DNA of 11,482 nt from Nitrosomonas sp. UBA6494 (GCA_002435335.1 DJMI01000092.1:1-11482), one strand, 5' to 3'; counted from the first letter of the stretch, positions 1 through 9,087 are shown. The notes: generated from the sequence alone by a model not told the origin. Made by a program: numbers and translations.

Positions 1-881
1 AGGGGATAATGACGTCGTCCTATATTAACACCAGGTGTATTGGTAGGAATCAATGCTAATGTAATACCAATTTCTTCATCGTCACCTAAGAGACGCTCGG
101 GATCGTACAATTTAAACGCCAAGCCTAGAATTGTAGCAACCGGCCCGAGGGTTATATATCGCTTTTCCCAGGTAACCCGTATTCCAAGTATATCGGGTTT
201 ACCTTCAAATTCAGCACGGCACACTATGCCAAAATCCGGCATCGCACCGGCGTCAGATCCCGCTTCTGGCGATGTCAGCGCAAAGCAAGGTACTTCCAAA
301 CCTTTCGCTAAGCGTGGCAAGTAATATTCTTTTTGCTGCTCGGTTCCATAATGTAACAGTAATTCCGCAGGCCCTAAGGAATTCGGTACCATAACGGTAA
401 CTGCTGCTGTTCCACTGCGAGAGCCGATTTTCATCACAACTTCCGAATGTGCCAGCGCTGAAAATCCGTAGCCACCGTATTTTTTGGGAATAATTAAACC
501 AAAAAAACCGTTTTCTTTAATAAATTGCCAAACCTCAGGTGGTAGATCCTTTAATTCATGCGTTATCTTCCATTCATCAAGCATTGCGCATAATTGCTCA
601 ACCGGTCCATTGAGAAAAGCTTGCTCTTCTTCCGTTAATTGTGGTTTCGGATAAGCCAGCATTTTTTTCCAATCGGGATTACCGCTGAATAAATCGCCAT
701 CCCACCAAACAGTTCCAGCATCCAACGCTTCTTGCTCGGTTTGAGAAACCTGCGGCAACATTTTACGAAAGATTTTGAGAATTTGACCCGTCACCAAGCG
801 ACGGCGGATTGCAGGTATACCAACAACCGTAGCAACCACGACAATCACAAATACAGTTACGGAGAAGAGAAACAGGAACAT
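1..881 (-). CDS. fadE: Acyl-CoA dehydrogenase, FadE type (N-terminal part, cut by window edge)
   Basis: This gene would catalyse the first, FAD-dependent step of fatty acid beta-oxidation, making trans-2-enoyl-CoA from acyl-CoA at the inner membrane. It runs off the left edge, and 293 codons are visible of a family that is about 815 residues long in E. coli. Residues 1-23 form one hydrophobic membrane anchor ([11 protein letters not shown]...) followed by basic residues (RRR, 26-28). The acyl-CoA dehydrogenase N-terminal and middle domains follow. The block [14 protein letters not shown] (201-214) and the stretch [13 protein letters not shown] (237-249) match FadE closely, as does [12 protein letters not shown] (282-293). 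The ATG at 881 is chosen because an in-frame TAA lies eight codons upstream and AGGGGG sits about 9 nt before it. It is divergent from dapE. I see no frameshift. Family assignment is strong; the chain-length preference and the rest of the protein cannot be judged here. Confidence 0.9.
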   Translation of the reverse strand, partial: MFLFLFSVTVFVIVVVATVVGIPAIRRRLVTGQILKIFRKMLPQVSQTEQEALDAGTVWWDGDLFSGNPDWKKMLAYPKPQLTEEEQAFLNGPVEQLCAMLDEWKITHELKDLPPEVWQFIKENGFFGLIIPKKYGGYGFSALAHSEVVMKIGSRSGTAAVTVMVPNSLGPAELLLHYGTEQQKEYYLPRLAKGLEVPCFALTSPEAGSDAGAMPDFGIVCRAEFEGKPDILGIRVTWEKRYITLGPVATILGLAFKLYDPERLLGDDEEIGITLALIPTNTPGVNIGRRHYP

Positions 882-2261
<1,380 letters not shown>

Positions 2262-2355
2262 AAGATTAAGCCATTAAAACACATTTTTGATACGCAATCT
2301 CTTATCCTCATTCGATCATCTAATATTCAATATCATACATTTCCAAAAACATTTA

Positions 2356-2793
2356 TTACTCTATCCACTGCCACCTTAACCTCACTCTCAATCGCCGGAA
2401 TGTTTCAGCATCTAGGCTGTCTGGCAATAACACGATACTGTACGTTCTCCGTTTTTCTTGCGGTTGAATGAGTATTAACGTCAAATAGGGTGAAACAAAG
2501 GAATTGGCGAGTAAGCTACCTTTAATGATGGTACCGGAACACGTTGTAATGATGCACTTTTGCTCTGCAGTTAGTGTAAACACCGTTATCGCAGCATCGG
2601 ATGTCAATAAGGCATCCTGTCGAAGATAATAAATGAAACTTATGATTAGTAGGCCGGTAATCATAACTTTGATCCATACCGGTACGGCAAGTGGCCATAA
2701 CAACCCAAATGATCCTATATGCACGATGAGCAGCAACATCGCGAGCTGACGCGAGGGCTTGCGTAGCAGAACAAAGTCAGCGTTATCGTTCAT
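2356..2793 (-). CDS. ygfX: YgfX/CptA-like small inner-membrane protein
   Basis: This is a 145-residue protein with two adjacent hydrophobic segments (about 17-37 and 39-57) and a soluble C-terminal half. The pattern fits YgfX (PF07254): a basic start with RKPSRQL, a conserved His (H25) in the first segment, a WPL motif (33-35), and near the end LLPDSLDAETFRRLRVRLRW (122-141), which resembles the E. coli LAADSMDEAEWRDLRR region. In E. coli YgfX has been described both as the toxin CptA affecting MreB and FtsZ and as a partner of SdhE. Which role applies here is unknown. The expected sdhE gene is absent from its side, whereas the head-to-head partner ygfZ is present. No Shine-Dalgarno sequence is visible before the ATG at 2793, so the start is slightly uncertain. 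Overall identity to E. coli is low, and the call rests on layout plus context. Confidence 0.72.
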   Translation of the reverse strand: MNDNADFVLLRKPSRQLAMLLLIVHIGSFGLLWPLAVPVWIKVMITGLLIISFIYYLRQDALLTSDAAITVFTLTAEQKCIITTCSGTIIKGSLLANSFVSPYLTLILIQPQEKRRTYSIVLLPDSLDAETFRRLRVRLRWQWIE

Positions 2794-2818
2794 TGTGCAA
2801 TTGGAAAAAGCAATATCG

Positions 2819-2824
2819 TATAAT
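2819..2824 (+). promoter_or_regulatory. Candidate -10 element for ygfZ
   Basis: A perfect TATAAT lies in the 59-bp gap between the divergent ygfX and ygfZ starts. Transcription would begin near 2831, leaving a leader of about 22 nt. No convincing -35 hexamer stands 16-18 bp upstream; TTGGAA at 2801 is too close (12-bp spacer). Treat it as a candidate. Confidence 0.35.
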
Positions 2825-2852
2825 CCGCTTCATTTAAACATAACAACATAGT

Positions 2853-3899
2853 ATGAATTTAACATGGCATACTTTTTTGCGTGATCGTCACGCCATTTTT
2901 GATAATGATCGTATTTTACATTTCGACAATATTGCCGCTGAGCGAAAATCGATGCAAGACGAGATTATCATCACCGATCTTTCATTATTTGGCTTGATTC
3001 AGTTTTTCGGCGATGATGCTGAAGATTTTTTACAAAAACAATTAACATGCGATGTAAAAGAAGTTGACCCCAAAATGGCGCAATATGGTGCATATTGCAC
3101 AGCCAAAGGCAGAGTCTACTCTACATTCACGTTGTGGCAGCAAGATGACAGTTATATGATGCAATTGCCTGCCAATTTGATCACTTCAATCCAGAAACGT
3201 TTATCAATGTATGTGCTACGCGCAAAAGTACAGTTGACAAATGTTAGTGACGATTGGGTGCAAATCGGTTTAGCAGGTGTTACAGCAGCTGCGATGGTCG
3301 AAAAAATAAGCAATAAGCAGTTTGTTTACGAAAGATCATTGCAAATCATCGAGTGCGATAACATTCGGATTCTCTGCTTGTCACCTCAACGCTTTGTATT
3401 GATAGTATCTCCGGAAAATGCACCTGAGTTATGGATTCGTCTTAGTGAACATGCTGCAGAAGTTGGAACAAACTACTGGGAATGGTTAACGATTCAGGAT
3501 GGAATACCGGTCATCCTACCGGAAACACAAGAGCTATTTATTCCACAAATGATCAATTTAGATGCCTTTGGTGGAGTTAGTTTCAAAAAGGGTTGCTATC
3601 CCGGCCAGGAAATTGTGGCGCGCGCACATTATTTGGGGCAACTCAAGCGTCGCATGATACTGGCTCATATCGATACTGCAGAATCTGTCAAACCTGGAGA
3701 TTTATTGTACAGCGAAGATTTGGAGGATCAATCCAGCGGCATGATCGTCAACGCAGTATCCGCTCCACAAGGCGGAGTTGATGTACTCGCTGTAATTCAA
3801 CAAAGCAGCATGGAAAATTACGATTTACACTTACATTCACTTGCGGGATCGACGCTGGTTATGAAACCGTTACCGTACGCATTGCATTCATCTGTATAA
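2853..3899 (+). CDS. ygfZ: YgfZ/GcvT-fold folate-binding protein, iron-sulfur cluster factor
   Basis: YgfZ is a folate-dependent protein related to the aminomethyltransferase GcvT that helps make or repair iron-sulfur clusters in certain enzymes, for example radical-SAM methylthiotransferases. The signature K-G-C-[FY]-x-G-Q-E appears as KGCYPGQEIVAR with the essential Cys at 248, followed by the usual GQLKRRM (262-268). The N-terminal part has the family pattern TDLSLFGLIQFFGDDAEDFL (41-60) and QLTCDV (63-68). The length of 348 residues is typical of the beta/gammaproteobacterial form. The start at 2853 is supported by that N-terminal pattern, but the leader has no good Shine-Dalgarno sequence. 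It is divergent from ygfX, as in E. coli where ygfZ faces sdhE-ygfX, and convergent with the DUF502 gene, with only 16 bp between the stop codons. Confidence 0.93.
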   Translation: MNLTWHTFLRDRHAIFDNDRILHFDNIAAERKSMQDEIIITDLSLFGLIQFFGDDAEDFLQKQLTCDVKEVDPKMAQYGAYCTAKGRVYSTFTLWQQDDSYMMQLPANLITSIQKRLSMYVLRAKVQLTNVSDDWVQIGLAGVTAAAMVEKISNKQFVYERSLQIIECDNIRILCLSPQRFVLIVSPENAPELWIRLSEHAAEVGTNYWEWLTIQDGIPVILPETQELFIPQMINLDAFGGVSFKKGCYPGQEIVARAHYLGQLKRRMILAHIDTAESVKPGDLLYSEDLEDQSSGMIVNAVSAPQGGVDVLAVIQQSSMENYDLHLHSLAGSTLVMKPLPYALHSSV

Positions 3900-3915
3900 A
3901 TCCCGCAAACGGAAT

Positions 3916-4629
3916 TCAGTTTTTTTCCGTAGTCTGCTCCGATTTCTGAGTCTGTTTTGAAAAACGCACATTCTCGGGAGCATTGGTACCGCCGGTTACT
4001 ACAAAGGTCATCGCTTCCTCTGTGGTCCAGTCTGTCAGGATAACATCATCCATCGGCAAAATTTCGATATAACCAGATGTCGGATTCGGCGAGGTCGGTA
4101 CATAAACGACAGCCAATTGCCGACTACTTTCTTTGTCTCGTATGATTTTGGTTATAAATCCAACTGCTTTCATTTCCGAGGATGGAAAACTGATCAATAC
4201 CACGCGTTGACCGGTAACCGGCGGTTGGCTGATCGTGTGCAAAAATCGTTTGGATGCACCATAAATACCTTGCACCAATGGTAATCGCGCCAGAATGTTT
4301 TCAAACACGGCGATCAATTTCTTACCGATAACTACCGATGCCAGTAACCCAATGCTGTACAAACAAATGATTGTTATCAAAGCAGCAACCGCTGTTTGGA
4401 AATTCGAATCCAATAACCAGCTAGCCGTCGTATCGGAAAATGGCAACACCGCATTTGCTGTCGCTTTCAATAGCGGATCGCCGATACGCGCCAACAAATT
4501 AAGTAAAAAATCAAAAACCAACCAAGTAATCCATAATGGCGCAACGGTCAAAAAACCGATAAAAATATAGCGGCCAAAATGCTTTGAATGCGTTTTATGT
4601 TGCTCTTCATTGTTGTTTATGTTTGTCAT
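3916..4629 (-). CDS. DUF502 family membrane protein
   Basis: This 237-residue protein has two membrane segments, about 20-48 (with Pro31 and Trp33 in APLWITW) and 78-101, followed by a soluble domain and a polar tail rich in Lys, Gln and Glu. The DUF502 (PF04367) marks are clear: LARLPLVQGIYGASKRF (113-129), an FP(S)SE-type strand (148-152), and YVPTSPNPTSGYIEILP (176-192), then DDVILTDWTTEEAMTFVVTGG (194-214). The molecular function of the family is not established. Members are common beside unrelated housekeeping genes in proteobacteria. Here it is divergent from the dynamin-like GTPase across 244 bp and convergent with ygfZ. The ATG at 4629 has only a weak AGAG ahead of it. Family call is strong; function is unknown. 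Confidence 0.88.
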   Translation of the reverse strand: MTNINNNEEQHKTHSKHFGRYIFIGFLTVAPLWITWLVFDFLLNLLARIGDPLLKATANAVLPFSDTTASWLLDSNFQTAVAALITIICLYSIGLLASVVIGKKLIAVFENILARLPLVQGIYGASKRFLHTISQPPVTGQRVVLISFPSSEMKAVGFITKIIRDKESSRQLAVVYVPTSPNPTSGYIEILPMDDVILTDWTTEEAMTFVVTGGTNAPENVRFSKQTQKSEQTTEKN

Positions 4630-4650
4630 ATGCTCTGTGCAATTAACCTT

Positions 4651-4669
4651 ACTACTTTTCTAAAGTAGT
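4651..4669. promoter_or_regulatory. Perfect 8-bp inverted repeat upstream of the DUF502 gene
   Basis: ACTACTTT (4651-4658) and AAAGTAGT (4662-4669) form a perfect dyad around three bases, 21 bp before the DUF502 ATG. On the minus strand it sits between TTGAAT (4672-4677) and the start codon, overlapping the likely core promoter. It could be an operator or a small leader hairpin. Confidence 0.4.
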
Positions 4670-4701
4670 TTTATTCAACGCAGCGAATGGATATCTGAAA
4701 T

Positions 4702-4732
4702 TTGTTCATCGTCAAACCGGCTATGTTAATAT
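4702..4732 (+). promoter_or_regulatory. Candidate promoter of the dynamin-like gene
   Basis: TAATAT (4727-4732) is preceded by TG at 4724-4725, an extended -10 arrangement, with TTGTTC at 4702-4707 as a weak -35 at 19-bp spacing. It would give a long leader of about 135 nt before the ATG at 4874, in which I recognise no known riboswitch. Confidence 0.28.
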
Positions 4733-4873
4733 TATTCGCCCTTGGATCGCCACAAATATAAGTAGAAATGAGTAGAGACTTCAAGTTATTGGTAGGTAAT
4801 CGGTCAATGCATATCACCCGTGCACTAAAGTTTCGTTGAAGATGCACATTGATAAAGATAAAAAGGAATCGTT

Positions 4874-6337
4874 ATGTCATACAGCTCGACACAAATTAAC
4901 AAATATTTAAAAAGCCTACAAAAACATCTTGCTGATGAGCATCCTGATAATCCGACACTTGCGAATGCGGTTAAAAGCTTCAGAAAAATGGATTACGTGG
5001 GTCATAGCATGGGTTTGCTGAACAAAGACGAATCTTATGCAACCTGTGTGACATGGTGGCCGATGATTGCCGTGCTAGGTACATTTTCTGCTGGAAAATC
5101 TACTTTTATCAATTCCTATTTGGATACTAAGTTACAGCGCACCGGCACTCAAGCAGTAGATGACAAATTTACCGTGATATGTTTCAGTCGCCACAATGAA
5201 GCGAAAACGCTGCCAGGTATTGCACTTGATGCGGATCCACGTTTTCCTTTTTTCCAGATCAGCCGTAGCATCGAGGAAATTTCAGAAGCCGGCCAGGAGC
5301 GAATCGATGCCTATTTGCAGCTGAAGACCTGCCCTTCAGAAAATCTGCGCGGGAAAATCATGATCGATTCCCCCGGATTTGATGCGGACAATCAGCGTGC
5401 TTCAACGCTACGCTTGACACAACATATCATTAATCTTTCCGATTTGGTTTTGGTATTTTTCGATGCTCGCCATCCGGAACCAAAAGCTATGCAAGATACC
5501 CTCGCCTATTTGGTTTCTGCCAGCGTCAATCGTGCTGATGCCAACAAATTCCTCTATATATTGAATCAAATAGATGTGACCGCTCAAGAAGATAATCCGG
5601 AGGAAGTTGTATCAGCATGGCAACGCTCGCTTGCGGAAGTAGGCTTAGTCAGCGGACGTTTTTATCGAAGCTATAACCCAAGCGCAGCAGTGCCTATTGC
5701 CGATCCTCATGTCCGAGAACGATTCGCCAAAAAACGTGAAGAAGACATGGCCGATATCAATGCCAGAATTCATCAAATTGAAGTAGAGCGTTCATACCGC
5801 ATTGTCGGCAAACTGGAACAAACTGCAAAAGGGATCAAAAACCATATCGTTGTAAAGCTTAGCGATATGTTAAGAAAATGGAAAAGTAAAGTCATGCTAT
5901 TTGATGGCTTAGCGTTTGGTACGATGGCAGTCGCTATCGGCGCGCTGCTGACCACGACCGAATCCTGGGGTATGCTAAAAACTTTTCCAGACGAAGTGAT
6001 TCAAGGAGACACGTCATCAATTGTCATTGCTGCATTTTTATTGTTTTCTGTCTTTTTTACGCATTTTTCAATTCGCCGAGCGGTTGCCAATAGCATATTG
6101 AAAAAGCTGGCTGTCGAATTTAGTAAAGATCAAGACACCTATAAGCAATACATGCAGGCTTTTAATAAAAGCACGGCGGCATACCGTCCGATGTTTCTAA
6201 ACGGGCCGGCCGGCTGGAATGATGTGGCGCAGCAAACGATTGACGAGATTATCAATGAAGCGAATGATTACATCCAAGCACTGAACGATCAATTCACTAA
6301 TCCTTCCGGGAATGGGAAAGAAAATTCACAGATATAA
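4874..6337 (+). CDS. Dynamin/EHD-like GTPase with C-terminal membrane segments
   Basis: A 487-residue large GTPase. The G1 P-loop is GTFSAGKS (69-76). G2 is probably within TGTQAVDDKFT (90-100). G3 is DSPGFD (165-170), and G4 is NQID (231-234). The order P-loop, TGTQAVDDKFT, DSPG and VLVFFDARHPEP (192-203) resembles the EHD branch of the dynamin superfamily, whose members bind and remodel membranes. A helical region (about 285-340) leads to two hydrophobic segments (about 341-360 and 382-400), followed by a helical tail to the end. The protein is therefore expected to be held in the inner membrane with the GTPase in the cytoplasm. The ATG at 4874 is the first available start, since an in-frame TAA lies at 4859-4861, and AAGGA (4863-4867) precedes it. 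It appears to be a single-gene unit, divergent from DUF502. The cellular role is unknown; membrane fusion, fission or repair are possibilities by analogy only. Confidence 0.85.
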   Translation: MSYSSTQINKYLKSLQKHLADEHPDNPTLANAVKSFRKMDYVGHSMGLLNKDESYATCVTWWPMIAVLGTFSAGKSTFINSYLDTKLQRTGTQAVDDKFTVICFSRHNEAKTLPGIALDADPRFPFFQISRSIEEISEAGQERIDAYLQLKTCPSENLRGKIMIDSPGFDADNQRASTLRLTQHIINLSDLVLVFFDARHPEPKAMQDTLAYLVSASVNRADANKFLYILNQIDVTAQEDNPEEVVSAWQRSLAEVGLVSGRFYRSYNPSAAVPIADPHVRERFAKKREEDMADINARIHQIEVERSYRIVGKLEQTAKGIKNHIVVKLSDMLRKWKSKVMLFDGLAFGTMAVAIGALLTTTESWGMLKTFPDEVIQGDTSSIVIAAFLLFSVFFTHFSIRRAVANSILKKLAVEFSKDQDTYKQYMQAFNKSTAAYRPMFLNGPAGWNDVAQQTIDEIINEANDYIQALNDQFTNPSGNGKENSQI

Positions 6338-6360
6338 TTCAAATAGTTAATTTAAGTCAT

Positions 6361-6432
6361 TGCTAATTTTAGCATTATCAATCAAGAAAAAATTTTTAGC
6401 CACGAAAAACACGAAGAATTATTTCGATAATT
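6361..6432. repeat. Small AT-rich palindromes and a CACGAA repeat downstream of the GTPase gene
   Basis: The 238 bp between the GTPase gene and rpsO carry several small elements in their first part: a palindrome TGCTAATTTTAGCA (6361-6374); the stretch 6396-6420 with CACGAA twice, nine bases apart (6401-6406, 6410-6415); and a hairpin AATTAT-TTCG-ATAATT (6417-6432) with a TTCG loop followed by a T-rich run. The last could be a weak terminator for the GTPase gene. The CACGAA element resembles short intergenic repeats I recall from many bacterial genomes. Confidence 0.4.
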
Positions 6433-6485
6433 TATTTTTAATATAATTTTGTATCGAATTATTTTTGTCAAAACGGATTTGCCCG

Positions 6486-6518
6486 TAATCTGATGTGATT
6501 TGGACAAGAATCAGATTA
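6486..6518. promoter_or_regulatory. Perfect 9-bp dyad flanking the rpsO -35 element
   Basis: TAATCTGAT (6486-6494) and ATCAGATTA (6510-6518) are exact reverse complements separated by 15 bp. The putative -35 hexamer of rpsO (6501-6506) sits in the centre. This geometry suits an operator bound by a dimeric regulator. If instead transcribed from an upstream promoter it would form a hairpin with a 15-nt loop. Confidence 0.45.
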
Positions 6519-6529
6519 AAGAGTAAAAT
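6501..6529 (+). promoter_or_regulatory. Candidate sigma-70 promoter of rpsO-pnp
   Basis: TGGACA (6501-6506, five of six matches to TTGACA) and TAAAAT (6524-6529, five of six matches to TATAAT) are 17 bp apart. Transcription would begin near 6536, about 40 nt before the rpsO ATG. This is the best promoter match in the spacer. Confidence 0.5.
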
Positions 6530-6575
6530 TCGCGTTTTATTTAATAATACCGGCTAAAATTATTTGGAGAAACTT

Positions 6576-6845
6576 ATGTCAGTCTCAATTGACCAAAAAG
6601 CACAAGTAGTGAGTGATTACCAGAGGGCCAAAGGAGATACCGGGTCACCGGAAGTTCAGATCGCTCTTCTTACAACCAGAATCAATGACCTAATCGGTCA
6701 TTTTAAGACGCATGTCAAAGATCATCACTCCCGTCGCGGATTACTGCGTATGGTTGGTCGTCGCCGCAAGTTACTTGATTATCTTAAGCGCAAAAACAAC
6801 GTTACTTATCAAAAACTCATTGAACGTCTTGGAATACGTAAATAG
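6576..6845 (+). CDS. rpsO: 30S ribosomal protein S15
   Basis: S15 is a primary binder of the central domain of 16S rRNA and helps nucleate assembly of the small-subunit platform. The 89-residue length equals that of E. coli. Strongly conserved stretches are [13 protein letters not shown] (21-33), [12 protein letters not shown] (49-60) and [12 protein letters not shown] (62-73). The rRNA-contacting His42, Asp49 and Ser52 (41, 48 and 51 without the initiator Met) are all present. A longer reading from a TTG four codons upstream is rejected because that TTG overlaps the Shine-Dalgarno sequence GGAG (6566-6569), which is correctly placed for the ATG at 6576. It leads the rpsO-pnp pair, with 118 nt to pnp. 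In E. coli S15 represses its own translation through a leader pseudoknot; the short leader here has no structure I can identify with confidence. Confidence 0.98.
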   Translation: MSVSIDQKAQVVSDYQRAKGDTGSPEVQIALLTTRINDLIGHFKTHVKDHHSRRGLLRMVGRRRKLLDYLKRKNNVTYQKLIERLGIRK

Positions 6846-6873
6846 TTATTTGCGTTTACCGGCAGTTTAATCA

Positions 6874-6907
6874 TGGACGTTGTTGAACGGCTACGGTGCA
6901 ATGTCCA
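6874..6907 (+). promoter_or_regulatory. Hairpin in the rpsO-pnp intercistronic leader
   Basis: TGGACGTTG (6874-6882) can pair with CAATGTCCA (6899-6907) over 9 bp, including one G-U pair, around a 16-nt loop, 57 nt before the pnp start. In E. coli the pnp leader carries an RNase III-cleaved hairpin used by PNPase to control its own mRNA. Equivalence is inferred from position only. Confidence 0.4.
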
Positions 6908-6963
6908 AGTTTCGTATATATCCGAAAGTATTTAACAAAACAAAAGGAAAAAAGGATTGTTAA

Positions 6964-9087
6964 TTGAAACCAATTAAAAAAAGTATTACCTACGGACGCC
7001 ATCAACTTACGCTGGAAACCGGTGAAATCGCAAGACAATCGCATGGTGCCGTAATGGTTACAATGGACGATACTGTTGTACTTGTTACCGTAGTTGGTGC
7101 CAAAAATATTAAACCGGGACAAGATTTCTTTCCACTTACCGTCGATTACCAAGAACGATCGTATGCTGCTGGCAGAATACCCGGCAGCTTTTTCAAGCGG
7201 GAAGGCCGACCTTCCGAAAAAGAAACACTGACATCACGATTGATTGACCGTCCGATTCGACCGCTTTTCCCTGAAGGTTTCTATAATGAAGTTCAGATAG
7301 TAGCAACCGTATTATCAGCCGATAACGAAGTTGATCCTGATATTCCATCGATTATTGGCACATCGGCGGCGCTGATTCTTTCCGGAATTCCCTTCGACGG
7401 TCCCCTCGGCGCAGCACGCGTTGGATACATCAACAACGAATATGTGCTTAACCCGACCACATCAGAACTCAAAGACACGCAGCTCAATTTGGTTGTTGCC
7501 GGTACTGAGCAAGCAGTTTTGATGGTCGAGTCCGATGCCATGGAGCTTTCTGAAGAAATCATGTTGGGCGCAGTGGTTTACGGTCATGAACAAATGCAAG
7601 TCGTCATTAATGCCATCAATGAATTCGCAGACGAAGCAGGCGTCACGGCATGGGATTGGGCACCACCCGAAAAAGATTTTGCTTTTGAGGAAAAGATTGC
7701 CGGTATGGCGGAAGCCGATTTGCGTCAAGCATATCAAATAAAACAGAAACAAACCCGATCCGAAACGCTGGAAGCAATCAGAACGCGTATCTCCGAAGAA
7801 TTGGGAGTTGGTACCGAAGAAGGTCCTGAATTACAAAAATTCATGGAAACTTTCTTTGCTCTGGAAGCCAAAATCGTTCGCAATCAAATCCTTGACGGTG
7901 AGCCGCGCATCGATGGACGCGGTACTCGCACCGTTCGTCCCATCACGATTCGCAGCGGTGTCCTGCCTCGCACTCACGGTTCGGCGTTATTTACACGCGG
8001 AGAAACACAAGCACTGGCTGTTGCGACACTTGGCACCGCACGTGACGAACAAAAAATCGACTCTCTGCAAGGTGATTACAACGAACGATTCATGCTGCAT
8101 TACAACATGCCACCTTACGCCACCGGCGAAATAGGTCGCGTCGGCACACCGAAACGACGAGAAATCGGCCATGGACGTCTTGCCAAGCGTGCTTTGATTG
8201 CAGTATTGCCTTCACCCGAAGAATTTGGTTACTCATTACGCGTCGTTTCGGAAATTACCGAATCGAACGGTTCGAGTTCAATGGCTTCGGTTTGCGGTGG
8301 TTGCTTGGCGTTAATGGATGCCGGTGTACCCCTGAAGGCACATGTTGCTGGTATTGCAATGGGATTGATCAAGGAAGATAACCGCTTTGCGGTACTGACT
8401 GATATTCTCGGTGACGAAGATCATTTAGGCGATATGGATTTCAAAGTCGCCGGTACCGAAAAAGGTATCACCGCATTGCAAATGGATATCAAAATCCAGG
8501 GCATCACGAAGGAAATTATGCATGCAGCACTGATTCAAGCACACGAAGGACGCATGCATATCCTGCAAATCATGAAACAATCGATGCCTTCAACACGGGA
8601 AGATATTTCCGTACACGCACCGCGAATTATCAAGCTAAAAATTAACCCGGAGAAAATTCGTGACGTGATCGGCAAAGGCGGTGCAGTAATTCGCACACTA
8701 ACCGAAGAAACGGGTACCACCATCGATATTACTGATGACGGTCAAGTTACCATTGCCTGTGTTAATGCCGAAGGTGGCGAACTTGCTAAGAAGCGCATTG
8801 AAGATATTACTGCTGAGGTCGAAGTTGGCAAAACCTACGATGGCATAGTGCTCAAGCTGCTTGACTTTGGTGCTATTGTCAGCGTACTTCCAGGCAAAGA
8901 CGGTTTATTGCATATCTCTCAAATCGCCAACGAACGCGTCAATAATGTTGCCGATCACTTGAGCGAAGGACAGCAAGTCAGAGTCAAGGTGTTGGAAGCC
9001 GACGACAAAGGCAGATTACGTTTAAGTATGAAAGCACTGCTGGTCGATGAAACCGGCGTCGATTCCGAGCAACAAGAAGAAACTTAA
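6964..9087 (+). CDS. pnp: Polynucleotide phosphorylase (PNPase)
   Basis: PNPase is a trimeric, phosphate-dependent 3'-5' exoribonuclease of RNA turnover and part of degradosome-type complexes. At 707 residues it is close to E. coli (711). Domains in order: first RNase PH core (about 1-210), helical linker (about 240-320), second RNase PH core (about 325-545), KH domain with VIGKGGAVI (GKGG at 570-573), and S1 domain (about 621-690, [21 protein letters not shown]). The catalytic D486, D492 and K494 in [13 protein letters not shown] have the same numbers as in E. coli. The start is a TTG: an in-frame TAA lies directly before it (6961-6963), the next Met is residue 31, and AAGGA (6952-6956) is 7 nt upstream. 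The first codons, [11 protein letters not shown], align with the E. coli start, which is also TTG. It follows rpsO and ends at a strong terminator. Confidence 0.98.
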   Translation: MKPIKKSITYGRHQLTLETGEIARQSHGAVMVTMDDTVVLVTVVGAKNIKPGQDFFPLTVDYQERSYAAGRIPGSFFKREGRPSEKETLTSRLIDRPIRPLFPEGFYNEVQIVATVLSADNEVDPDIPSIIGTSAALILSGIPFDGPLGAARVGYINNEYVLNPTTSELKDTQLNLVVAGTEQAVLMVESDAMELSEEIMLGAVVYGHEQMQVVINAINEFADEAGVTAWDWAPPEKDFAFEEKIAGMAEADLRQAYQIKQKQTRSETLEAIRTRISEELGVGTEEGPELQKFMETFFALEAKIVRNQILDGEPRIDGRGTRTVRPITIRSGVLPRTHGSALFTRGETQALAVATLGTARDEQKIDSLQGDYNERFMLHYNMPPYATGEIGRVGTPKRREIGHGRLAKRALIAVLPSPEEFGYSLRVVSEITESNGSSSMASVCGGCLALMDAGVPLKAHVAGIAMGLIKEDNRFAVLTDILGDEDHLGDMDFKVAGTEKGITALQMDIKIQGITKEIMHAALIQAHEGRMHILQIMKQSMPSTREDISVHAPRIIKLKINPEKIRDVIGKGGAVIRTLTEETGTTIDITDDGQVTIACVNAEGGELAKKRIEDITAEVEVGKTYDGIVLKLLDFGAIVSVLPGKDGLLHISQIANERVNNVADHLSEGQQVRVKVLEADDKGRLRLSMKALLVDETGVDSEQQEET

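Noticed and set aside
40..324. Plus-strand open frame of 94 codons, and a second one at 732-965
   Set aside because: Both lie antisense to or at the edge of the clear FadE reading frame on the minus strand and show no family resemblance or ribosome binding site.
3909..3930. Inverted repeat ACGGAA/TTCCGT at the ygfZ-DUF502 convergence as a terminator
   Set aside because: Only 6 bp with a 10-base loop, it overlaps the DUF502 stop codon and lacks a following T run on either strand; too weak to call.
4295..4570. 91-codon plus-strand frame inside the DUF502 gene
   Set aside because: Antisense to the conserved membrane and IYGASKRF region of DUF502, with no recognisable domain or start signal.
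6564..6578. Four-codon N-terminal extension of S15 from a TTG
   Set aside because: The TTG overlaps the Shine-Dalgarno sequence of the ATG at 6576, and S15 has 89 residues from that ATG as in E. coli.
7293..8172. Several open frames opposite or alongside pnp
   Set aside because: The PNPase frame is intact and fully conserved through this stretch; the others are by-products of its codon use.
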